A stretch of DNA of 13,349 bases from Spirochaeta sp. (GTDB lineage: Bacteria > Spirochaetota > Spirochaetia > DSM-2461): NCBI GenBank assembly GCA_030592625.1, contig JAUVIY010000040.1:1-13349 (forward strand), written 5' to 3'. Made by a program: the position numbers and the translations under genes. Shown here in pieces: positions 6,238-13,118 of this stretch (positions are counted from its first letter, which is position 1; each line of letters starts with the position of its first letter). The notes under the pieces are model-generated. The model was not told the origin of the DNA. It ran no database searches and saw only the letters and a list, made by a program, of their open reading frames with translations.

Positions 6238-7179
6238 ATGAACAGCTTCGAGATAATCAGCAAAGTATTGCCCGTTTTCCTTCTCTTCATTCTTGGATAC
6301 ATATTCCGGCGTACCGGCTTCCTTTCTCCTCAAACAGCATCGCAGATGAAGAAGCTGGTGGCGAACATCACGCTGCCGGCCCTTCTGTTCCGGGCTTTCA
6401 TGAGCATGGAACCCGGACGGGATGAGCTTCTTCTCGCCCTGATGATGTTCGCCCTCTGCGGAGCACTTCTCATCGGTACCCAGCTCCTGATGCGGCTCAT
6501 CGGCAGGAAAGGTGATATCCGGGGTTATATGGTGAGCGGTTTCGAAGCGGGAATGCTCGGTTATGCCCTCTTTTTATCGGTGTTCGGCGACAGTGCTCTT
6601 CCGGTTTTTGCTTCTGTTGACCTCGGGCAGGTGCTCTTTGTGTTTGTTATCCTTATGCCCATGCTGCTGGCCCGCCGAGGGTCCATCGCCGGCGGCGGGG
6701 AGGACAGTTCTACCAGCCGGGCGGCTCTACTGAACGTTGTGAAGAGTCCCGTGGTATGGGCTATTCTCTCAGGTCTCATACTGGGGAGCATCGGCCGTGC
6801 CCTGCATATATCGCCGGAACCCTTCGCGCCGATTTCCGGATTCCTGGAAATCATCGGCAATTTAACGGTACCCGTCATTGCCCTTGCCATCGGATATGAA
6901 CTCAGTTTCAACCGGGAGTTGATAGGTAAGGCCCTGATTTTCGTGCTGATCAGAAAGGTGGTGCTTTTGGGTCTGGCTCTGCTTCTGATTCGCTTCCTTC
7001 CCGTGAAGAGCGAGCTGACATCCCTGGCCTTTATGACAATGCTTCTCCTGCCGCCGCCCTTCGTTGTCACCCTGGCGGCTAAAGATGAGGAACAGGGATT
7101 GGTGTCGGGCATCCTTTCCGTGAGCACCGTTGTTTCGATTCCGGCCTTTGCCCTGATCGTCATTCTGATGGGTGTCTGA
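6238..7179 (+). CDS. AEC-family (auxin efflux carrier-like) permease
   Basis: This 313-residue inner-membrane transporter has about ten predicted hydrophobic segments in two halves. The first half starts at the N terminus (VLPVFLLFILGYIFRRTGFL) and includes the family-typical NITLPALLFRAF. The second half includes the matching LTVPVIALAIGYEL and ends in a hydrophobic helix. Bacterial AEC members are secondary carriers for malonate, malate and other organic acids; the substrate cannot be read here. The ATG at 6238 is chosen because the protein alignment begins there; a TTG six codons upstream is in frame. No Shine-Dalgarno sequence precedes either start. Instead the AT-rich TATTATAAC (6226-6234) lies just before the ATG. 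The next gene begins 32 bases after the stop and could be cotranscribed. Confidence 0.9.
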   Translation: MNSFEIISKVLPVFLLFILGYIFRRTGFLSPQTASQMKKLVANITLPALLFRAFMSMEPGRDELLLALMMFALCGALLIGTQLLMRLIGRKGDIRGYMVSGFEAGMLGYALFLSVFGDSALPVFASVDLGQVLFVFVILMPMLLARRGSIAGGGEDSSTSRAALLNVVKSPVVWAILSGLILGSIGRALHISPEPFAPISGFLEIIGNLTVPVIALAIGYELSFNRELIGKALIFVLIRKVVLLGLALLLIRFLPVKSELTSLAFMTMLLLPPPFVVTLAAKDEEQGLVSGILSVSTVVSIPAFALIVILMGV

Positions 7180-7189
7180 TGGTGGCCGG

Positions 7190-7205
7190 GTGACGAGGTG
7201 ACGAG
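7190..7205 (+). repeat. 8-base tandem repeat containing the ribosome binding site
   Basis: GTGACGAG is repeated exactly (7190-7197 and 7198-7205) and followed by a third partial GTG. Each unit with the next G forms GAGG, so the Shine-Dalgarno of the downstream gene is duplicated; the second GAGG (7203-7206) is correctly spaced, 5 bases before ATG 7212. Confidence 0.6.
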
Positions 7206-7211
7206 GTGTCA

Positions 7212-8054
7212 ATGAAACTCAATCCTGAAAAAGCAATCGACTTCTACTGGTTTTCGGGTACCGGCAACACTCTTTATATTGCTGAAGCCCTTGCCGGTTT
7301 TCTCGCAGAAAATGGTTTTGAAGTTAATCTTAAACCTATCGAAACTTCTGATCCTGCAAAGGTGGATTTAAGCAGAACGACAGGACTGGGTATTCCTGTA
7401 GCGGAGCAGGGCACATATCCCTTTATATGGGATTTTATCAAATACCTGCCCTCCCCTGATATTCATGGGATTAATGATGCCGATGTTTTCATGGTGGATA
7501 CACTCATGCTCTATTCCGGAGGTATAAAGGGACCTGTTAAGAAGATCTTGAAGAAAAAGGGATTTCATCTTCTGGGAGCTAAAGAGATAGTCATGCCCAA
7601 TAATCTGATGAAGTTAAAAAATCAGCCTGATAAAGATCAGTTGAAAATGGCGAGAGGGAAGGAAGTTGTAGAAAAATTTGGCATGGACCTTATCTCAGGA
7701 GAGTCTGTCTGGAAGGATATCCCACTTTATTCAGATATGATGGGTCGTATCAGCAAAATGAAATCGACCTGGAATTTGTTCAGAAATAAATTCCCCCTGA
7801 AGGTGGATCATGACAAATGCATCAGATGTCGGTTGTGTGAAAGGATCTGTCCTGTGCAGAGCTGGAGTTATGATACAGGAAAAAATGAGATGAAATGGTT
7901 AAAGGCAGACTGTATTTACTGTCTGCGGTGTTTTTCCTATTGCCCCACAGAGGCCATCAGTTATGGGAAAAAGAAATATCTCCGGCATAAACCTCTGACT
8001 GCGGATGCATTCCTCGCCGTCCTGAGGCTCAGCCCAGGGCTTTCACCGAGGTAA
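7212..8054 (+). CDS. EFR1-type flavodoxin/ferredoxin fusion protein
   Basis: This 280-residue cytoplasmic electron-transfer protein has an N-terminal flavodoxin-like domain with the FMN phosphate loop FSGTGNT (14-20) and a C-terminal pair of [4Fe-4S] motifs. The first cluster uses Cys203, 206, 209 and 213 (CIRCRLCERICP); the second uses Cys234, 237, 240 and 244 (CIYCLRCFSYCP). This is the EFR1 layout. Partner and substrate are unknown. ATG 7212 is preferred over an in-frame GTG at 7206 because GAGG lies 5 bases upstream. The gene is clearly AT-richer than its neighbours: two 60-base lines counted by hand (7501 and 7621) gave 42% and 38% GC, and Lys/AAA-type codons are frequent. This suggests recent acquisition. 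Its last codons (about 260-280) become GC-rich again and overlap the 3' end of the convergent UroD-like gene by 26 bases, so the C-terminal tail may be an added read-through rather than native. Confidence 0.88.
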   Translation: MKLNPEKAIDFYWFSGTGNTLYIAEALAGFLAENGFEVNLKPIETSDPAKVDLSRTTGLGIPVAEQGTYPFIWDFIKYLPSPDIHGINDADVFMVDTLMLYSGGIKGPVKKILKKKGFHLLGAKEIVMPNNLMKLKNQPDKDQLKMARGKEVVEKFGMDLISGESVWKDIPLYSDMMGRISKMKSTWNLFRNKFPLKVDHDKCIRCRLCERICPVQSWSYDTGKNEMKWLKADCIYCLRCFSYCPTEAISYGKKKYLRHKPLTADAFLAVLRLSPGLSPR

Positions 8055-9123
8055 TCATGGCTTCCACGGTCTCCGGCGCCACGTCCGCCTGGATGATGTG
8101 AGCCGGAGCCATCAGGTAGTTACCGTTCTTACCCATGATGTTTGCACGGCGGCAAATCTCGGCATCCAGGGCTGCAGTGTCACCGGCGGGCATCAGTTCC
8201 TGCTGGTCGATGCCGCCGAAGAAGCGGATCCGGTTGCCGTATTTATCCTGGAGCTCCTGTGGATCAGAACCGGTGACGTTGGGTTGTACCGGGTTATAGA
8301 CATCCACACCGATTTCGATGAAATCGTCCACCAGGGGAGCCACGGCACCATCGGAGTGCATAATAATGATGAGTTCGGGGTACTTCTCTTTCAGGGACGC
8401 GATGACCCGTTTATGACGGGGTTTAAAGCGATCCCGCCACATATCGGGGGAGATAAGGGTGGAGGTTTGGGTGCCCAGGTCTTCACCGAACCAGATGGCG
8501 TCAACCCCGAGTTCGGCCAGGGAATGTGCAAGGGATTTTGTCCAGGCTTCCACTTTGTCGTTCAGTGCCTCAATCCAGGACTCTTCCATAGCCAGGGCCA
8601 TCATATATTCCGAAAGGCCGGTGAGGTGCCAGGCGAGCTCGAAGTGGCTGAGTTCCACGTCGCCTATGACGAAGTGGGAGTCCTTGAACTTTGCGATATC
8701 CCGCTCAGCCCTGGTGAATCGGCCGGGGGCTTTCGGATCGGGGAAGGGGTAGGCTTCGATGTCCTCCACCGAGGAAGCGGAAGCCAGCGGGCATTTCACC
8801 ACCTCGACGTATAGAGGCGTCGGTTTCATCTCCATTCCGAACTCGTTGAGGGTGATATTGTCCCGGGCGGGGTGGGGGGTATATCCATCGGGTACAGTCC
8901 CGCCTACGATGACACAATCGCTTCCCATCGCGGTACGGATTTCATTCGCCGATATCCGGTAGGTGAGATCTTCGTAGTAGGAGAGGGCATAGTCAGGGGT
9001 AATGCCCAGTTTCTCACCGAAATGATCGGTGAGTGATCGGCAAAGGTCAAATTGGATCGGTGGTCGGTCCGGTACACCGATTATTTTTCCGAATGCCCGC
9101 AGGACGCGTTCTCGGCTGTTCAT
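8029..9123 (-). CDS. Uroporphyrinogen decarboxylase-like protein (methyltransferase superfamily)
   Basis: This 364-residue protein has the TIM-barrel UroD/MtaA/CmuA fold. Recognisable segments are FGEDLGTQTSTLISPDMW (213-229), HSDGAVAPLVDDFIEIGVD (256-274), NPVQPNV (277-283) and FFGGIDQQ (301-308). It lacks the N-terminal Arg-rich signature of true uroporphyrinogen decarboxylase (heme pathway). Corrinoid methyltransferases of the superfamily usually have His-x-Cys-Gly as zinc site; here it is His256-Ser-Asp258-Gly, so the classical thiol ligand is missing. The reaction is therefore unknown. It is probably the last gene of the rhamnose transport operon: AAGGAG lies 8 bases before its ATG, and only 34 bases separate it from the mutarotase gene. 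In the rhizobial rha operon this place holds the kinase rhaK. A role on a rhamnose derivative is inference. It overlaps the convergent EFR1-type gene tail to tail. Confidence 0.88.
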   Translation of the reverse strand: MNSRERVLRAFGKIIGVPDRPPIQFDLCRSLTDHFGEKLGITPDYALSYYEDLTYRISANEIRTAMGSDCVIVGGTVPDGYTPHPARDNITLNEFGMEMKPTPLYVEVVKCPLASASSVEDIEAYPFPDPKAPGRFTRAERDIAKFKDSHFVIGDVELSHFELAWHLTGLSEYMMALAMEESWIEALNDKVEAWTKSLAHSLAELGVDAIWFGEDLGTQTSTLISPDMWRDRFKPRHKRVIASLKEKYPELIIIMHSDGAVAPLVDDFIEIGVDVYNPVQPNVTGSDPQELQDKYGNRIRFFGGIDQQELMPAGDTAALDAEICRRANIMGKNGNYLMAPAHIIQADVAPETVEAMITSVKALG

Positions 9124-9157
9124 TATTGAACTCCTTAAAACTTCAGGGCGCCAGAGG

Positions 9158-9475
9158 TCAATCCATGTGGAAAACTTCCGGCAGAGGAATACTTACCGGG
9201 GCGTTATCCTCTTCGGTTTCCATGATGTCGGCCATGTAAGCCCACCATTTACGGACTATGGGATTCTTTCCCAAGTCCTGGGAACCGCCATCACCCGACA
9301 TCTTTTGAATGGCGAAGAGTGTCAGACTTTCTTTATCGAAAAATATGCTGTAATCCGACACCCCGGTGCCGGCCAGGAGCTCTTTGAGTTCCGGCCATAT
9401 CTCGTCATGTCGCTTTTTGTACTCATCAATATACGACGCATTCTTGAGTTTCATCTTGAAGGCGGCCCGGTTCAT
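9158..9475 (-). CDS. rhaM: L-rhamnose mutarotase
   Basis: This 105-residue cytoplasmic protein interconverts the alpha and beta anomers of L-rhamnose. It aligns over its full length with E. coli RhaM (104 residues): EYKKRHDEIWPEL (18-30) carries the expected Tyr19 and catalytic His23, KWWAYMADIM (76-85) matches the conserved Trp pair, and the C-terminal PVSIPLPEVFHMD matches the family end. It is called rhaU in rhizobia. The ATG at 9475 shares ATGA with the end of rhaQ, showing translational coupling, with GGAAAG upstream. Its presence is the main reason for assigning rhamnose to the adjoining transporter. Confidence 0.95.
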   Translation of the reverse strand: MNRAAFKMKLKNASYIDEYKKRHDEIWPELKELLAGTGVSDYSIFFDKESLTLFAIQKMSGDGGSQDLGKNPIVRKWWAYMADIMETEEDNAPVSIPLPEVFHMD

Positions 9476-10527
9476 GAGGCTTTCCTTTCAAGTTTGAGTT
9501 CAGAGCGTTGGGACCGGAGTTTACGGTGCGCATTGATGACGTCCAGAATCTTGGGAATGAGAACCGCCACGATGAGCAGCGAACCGGTGGTAATCACCAT
9601 TACTTTGGCTGAGAGGTTCACCAGGGCCATACCGAACTTCAGGTAGCCTACCAGGAGGCTGGCAATGACGACGCCGAATAGATTGCCCTTGCCTCCGGTT
9701 ATGGATACACCGCCCAGGACGACCAGGGTGATGGCTTCGAGCTCCCATCCGGTGGCGATGTTAGGCCGGGTGGATCCGATGCGGCTGGTGAGGAGCACTG
9801 CCGCGATTCCCGCGAAAAGTCCGTTGAGTGCGAAGTTGGTAAACCGGATTCTGTCGACATTGATTCCGGTGAAGCGGCTGGCCGACGCCGAGTTGCCGAT
9901 AGCGAACAGCTTACGACCGTATGTGGTGGCATGGAGGATGAATCCCATAATGACGGCCAGGAGTAGATAGAACACAAATTCGAAGGGAATGACGCTGTTT
10001 CCGACGTATCCCTGGCCGAAAAAAGCGAACTTGGGCGGGTAGTGTGTGTAGGCATTATCCCGAAGTATGGCCTGGGATATGCCCCGGAATACAGACAGCG
10101 TTGCCAGGGTCACGGCGATGGCGGGTATCTTAATCTTTGTCACCAGCAGTCCGTTGACAATGCCTGCAGCCAGGCCGGTAGCCATCCCGATAAGCACCAG
10201 GGTGCCGGCACCGGCGCCCTTGGAGGCCGCGTTCCCCATAGCGAAAGAGGAAAGAGCCATGATGGAGGCTACCGAGATATCGATGTCCCCTGAGAGGATG
10301 ACGAAGATCATCGGCAGGGCCAGAATGGACTTTTCCGTGAAACTGAAAGAAGCATTCATCAGGTTGAAGTAGTCCAGGAACCAGGGACTGATGATGGAGA
10401 AGAGGACAAACACGCCGATCAGTGTGAGGAAGAGGATGAACTCCCAACTGGAGAGAAGACCCGCCAGGCGTTTCGTTAAACTGTATTCATCGATGAGCCG
10501 GTCTTGACGGACGAGTTTATGGCTCAT
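9472..10527 (-). CDS. rhaQ: Rhamnose ABC transporter permease RhaQ
   Basis: This 351-residue inner-membrane permease belongs to the ribose/rhamnose class of sugar ABC importers (RbsC-like). Several hydrophobic helices are evident from about residue 32 onward. The family hallmark SGDIDISVAS (79-88) follows the second helix, and LGGVSITGGKGNLFGVV near 270 is the second conserved block. The first about 30 residues are hydrophilic and cytoplasmic. The ATG at 10527 shares ATGA with the end of rhaP and is preceded by AGGAGG. Its partner in the pore is the preceding permease. P and Q are assigned from gene order, which matches the rhizobial rhaSTPQ arrangement, not from distinguishing residues. Confidence 0.9.
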   Translation of the reverse strand: MSHKLVRQDRLIDEYSLTKRLAGLLSSWEFILFLTLIGVFVLFSIISPWFLDYFNLMNASFSFTEKSILALPMIFVILSGDIDISVASIMALSSFAMGNAASKGAGAGTLVLIGMATGLAAGIVNGLLVTKIKIPAIAVTLATLSVFRGISQAILRDNAYTHYPPKFAFFGQGYVGNSVIPFEFVFYLLLAVIMGFILHATTYGRKLFAIGNSASASRFTGINVDRIRFTNFALNGLFAGIAAVLLTSRIGSTRPNIATGWELEAITLVVLGGVSITGGKGNLFGVVIASLLVGYLKFGMALVNLSAKVMVITTGSLLIVAVLIPKILDVINAHRKLRSQRSELKLERKAS

Positions 10528-11516
10528 GCGAGCCTCCTGTTCAGGAGCATGGTTTCCCGGCGGCGTTCCATGATTACGTTGAATGCCATTGCCGTAATAA
10601 CAATGAGCCCCTGGAGGAGCATCTGGAAGAATGCCATATTGCGTATCATGGTCATGGAATTATTCAAAAGGCCCATGAAGAGGGCGCCGAGGATGACACC
10701 GGCTACCGTGCCGCTGCCGCCGGCTACACTGACTCCGCCCAGGACACAGGCTGCAACGGTCTGCAGTTCGAAACCTGTAGCCATTTCGTTCACTGCCGCT
10801 GCGTACCTTGCGGCCCAGAGTACTCCGGCCAAACCGCTCACCAGACCGCTGACAGAGAAGATGAGAAACTCCACCTTTTTTTCGTTTACTCCGACAAGGA
10901 CGGCGGCGGATCGGTTACCGCCGATGGCGTAGATTTCCCTGCCGCTTCGGGTGTAGCGCATAAAGTAGAAGAAAAGGGCGCTCACTACTACGGCAAACCA
11001 GATAAGATTCGGAACCCCGAGAAAATTTCCATGGGGAAGATTCATGAAGGAGTCGGTCATCTCATGGGCGGTAACCCACTGTCCCTTGCTGATGACAAAA
11101 GTGAATCCCCGGAAGACACTCATTGTACCCAGAGTGGCGATAATTGCGGGCACCTTGCCGAATGCGACAAGGCTGCCGTTTATCATTCCCAGGGATAGCC
11201 CGATAGCTATACCGATGAGCAGGGTGACCCAGGGGGATAACTCGGGGTTGTTCATATTGATGAGGCTGGCGGCCATTCCGGAGAAGGCAATGTTGGAGCC
11301 GACCGAAAGGTCGATACCTCCGGTGAGTATCACCAGGAACTGGCCGCAAGCTACCATAATGAGGAGGGATGAATCCTTGAGGATGTTGGCCAGGTTTGAA
11401 GGCTTGATGAACCGGGGCATTGCAATAGTCATTACCACCATGAAGAACAGAATCAGTCCAATAAGTACCGCTTCCCGGTTTTCGAGTATCTTTTTCGTAT
11501 TAATAATTGTTTTCAT
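10524..11516 (-). CDS. rhaP: Rhamnose ABC transporter permease RhaP
   Basis: This 330-residue RbsC-like inner-membrane permease is a paralogue of the next gene. It shows ILTGGIDLSVGSNIAFSG (63-80), TLGTMSVFRGF and VLGGVSVAGGSGTVAGVI, the expected signatures of sugar-importer permeases. The ATG at 11516 overlaps the stop of rhaT by ATGA, and its own stop overlaps rhaQ the same way, so the three are translationally coupled and probably made in fixed proportion. Two non-identical permeases side by side is the norm in this importer class. Confidence 0.9.
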   Translation of the reverse strand: MKTIINTKKILENREAVLIGLILFFMVVMTIAMPRFIKPSNLANILKDSSLLIMVACGQFLVILTGGIDLSVGSNIAFSGMAASLINMNNPELSPWVTLLIGIAIGLSLGMINGSLVAFGKVPAIIATLGTMSVFRGFTFVISKGQWVTAHEMTDSFMNLPHGNFLGVPNLIWFAVVVSALFFYFMRYTRSGREIYAIGGNRSAAVLVGVNEKKVEFLIFSVSGLVSGLAGVLWAARYAAAVNEMATGFELQTVAACVLGGVSVAGGSGTVAGVILGALFMGLLNNSMTMIRNMAFFQMLLQGLIVITAMAFNVIMERRRETMLLNRRLA

Positions 11517-13030
11517 GCGCTTTCCTCTCCCGCCTGTGCGGTGGCGGCAAGCATAACCTTGTCAGGATCGGCTTCGTCCCTGCTCAAGACGGCGGTGATA
11601 AAGCCTTCGTGCATGACGACAATACGGTCCGACATTCCCAGTACTTCCGGCAGTTCGGAGGAAACCAGGATGATGGCTTTACCTTTGGCAGCCATATCGG
11701 AGATTATTTTATGAACCCGGGCCTTGGTTCCGACGTCGATGCCTTTCGTGGGCTCATCAAGAATGAATACTTCGGGATCGGTGGAAAGCCATTTGGCCAG
11801 TACGACCTTCTGCTGATTCCCACCTGACAATGTTGAGGTGTCCATACTGAGGCCGGCGGATTTAATTTCAATCTTGCTTGCGAATTCCTCGGCCAGGCTT
11901 CGTTCGGCCTTTCGATTGAGGATTCCGAAACGAGCCAGGTCGTCCACTTTGGGAAGGGTGATGTTATCGGTGATGCTCATATCGAGGATGGTGCCTTGTT
12001 CATGCCTGTCCTCGGGGATATAGGCCAGACCGGCCTTCATCGCATCTTTGGGTTTGGTAAACGATACCGTTTTTCCTTTTAAGCGAACCGAACCGCTGCT
12101 TGCTGAATCGATGCCGAAGAGCACCCTCATTACTTCGGTACGTCCGGCGCCGATGAGGCCGAAGAAACCGAGGATCTCGCCCTTATGGAGGTTGAAACTG
12201 ACATCTTTGAAATAGCCTCTACGGCTGAGTTTATCTACCTCGAAAATTGCGTCGCCGATGTCTGCTTCTCCCTTGGGGAAGAGCTGATCCAGAGAGCGCC
12301 CGACCATGAGATTGATGATACCGCCGATGGTGGCATCGGGAACCAGGCCTTCCCCGACCAACTGACCGTCACGGAACACCGTATAGGTATCACAGATGTC
12401 GAAAATCTCTTCGAATTTATGGGAGATGAAAATGATAGCCTTGTCTTCGTCCCGGAGACGCCTGATTATTTTGTAAAGGTCTTCCACTTCCCGGAGTGTG
12501 AGGGCGCTGGTGGGTTCGTCCATGATAACGATCCGGGCATCTATGGACAGGGCCTTGGCGATTTCCACCATGTGACGTTGGGCAACCCCAAGGCTTTTCA
12601 CCGGGGCGTCCGGGGAGATGTCCAGCTCCATGTCGTCAAGGAGTTCCCGGGTACGCTGGCGCATGGTCTTCCAATCAACAGGTCCCTTGCCGGCAGCACC
12701 TTTTTTGATGTGATGCCCCATGAAGATGTTCTCGGTGACGGTGAGCTCGGAAAACATTGAGGCTTCCTGATGGATGGCTGTGATGCCCGCGGCCTGGGCG
12801 TCAAGCGCGGATCGAAAATGTGTTTCCTCACCATTCAGAAGTACCTGGCCTGCGGTTTGTCTGTACACTCCGGTCATGATTTTCACAAGAGTGGATTTAC
12901 CCGCACCGTTTTCCCCGATGAGGGCATGTACTTCACCGGGTCTGATGGAAAAATCCACACAGTCCAGGGCCTTTATGCCTGGAAAATACATAGAGATGTC
13001 CTTCAACTCCAGAATCGCTTGAGTGTTCAA
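11513..13030 (-). CDS. rhaT: Rhamnose ABC transporter ATP-binding protein RhaT (two ABC domains)
   Basis: This 505-residue cytoplasmic ATPase energises the importer and carries two fused nucleotide-binding domains. Domain 1 has Walker A GENGAGKST (39-47), signature region SLGVAQRHMVEIAKAL, Walker B VIMDEP (168-173) and His204 in ISHKF. Domain 2 has a degenerate Walker A GLIGAGRTE (291-299, Arg in place of Lys), a canonical LSGGNQQ (401-407) and Walker B FILDEP (422-427). This asymmetry is normal for RbsA/XylG/AraG-type proteins. The start is TTG at 13030, with AAAAGG 8 bases upstream. An ATG 13 codons later has AAGGA upstream but would remove the first beta strand, so TTG is preferred. It is separated from rhaS by 88 bases holding a hairpin. 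This E. coli-independent name follows rhizobial use; E. coli RhaT is an unrelated proton symporter. Confidence 0.92.
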   Translation of the reverse strand: MNTQAILELKDISMYFPGIKALDCVDFSIRPGEVHALIGENGAGKSTLVKIMTGVYRQTAGQVLLNGEETHFRSALDAQAAGITAIHQEASMFSELTVTENIFMGHHIKKGAAGKGPVDWKTMRQRTRELLDDMELDISPDAPVKSLGVAQRHMVEIAKALSIDARIVIMDEPTSALTLREVEDLYKIIRRLRDEDKAIIFISHKFEEIFDICDTYTVFRDGQLVGEGLVPDATIGGIINLMVGRSLDQLFPKGEADIGDAIFEVDKLSRRGYFKDVSFNLHKGEILGFFGLIGAGRTEVMRVLFGIDSASSGSVRLKGKTVSFTKPKDAMKAGLAYIPEDRHEQGTILDMSITDNITLPKVDDLARFGILNRKAERSLAEEFASKIEIKSAGLSMDTSTLSGGNQQKVVLAKWLSTDPEVFILDEPTKGIDVGTKARVHKIISDMAAKGKAIILVSSELPEVLGMSDRIVVMHEGFITAVLSRDEADPDKVMLAATAQAGEESA

Positions 13031-13059
13031 GGTTTCAACCTTTTATACTGTCGGGTAAG

Positions 13060-13099
13060 GAGCCGCGTCGTCTGAACCCGGAGGTTCGCGACGCGGCTC
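13060..13099 (-). promoter_or_regulatory. Intercistronic hairpin between rhaS and rhaT
   Basis: A perfect 11-base inverted repeat pairs 13060-13070 (GAGCCGCGTCG) with 13089-13099. Inside it GAACC (13074-13078) pairs with GGTTC (13083-13087) around a CGGA loop, giving one long two-part hairpin. It lies 20 bases after the rhaS stop and 29 bases before the rhaT start. No T-run follows it on the minus strand, so it is unlikely to be a full terminator. Hairpins in this position are known from other binding-protein operons, where they protect the 5' part of the mRNA or cause partial termination. That role here is inference. Confidence 0.75.
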
Positions 13100-13118
13100 A
13101 TACTGTACAAGTTCGGAC

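Noticed and set aside
8098..8814. 238-codon plus-strand frame opposite the UroD-like gene
   Set aside because: The opposite strand encodes a recognisable UroD-superfamily protein; this frame shows no motifs and is an antisense shadow in GC-rich DNA.
12185..12760. 191-codon plus-strand frame opposite rhaT
   Set aside because: It lies wholly within the ATPase gene, whose Walker and signature motifs are intact; no independent evidence of expression.
12989..12991. Alternative ATG start of rhaT with AAGGA upstream
   Set aside because: Starting there would delete the first beta strand (ILELKDIS) that is conserved in sugar ABC ATPases; the TTG at 13030 keeps it.
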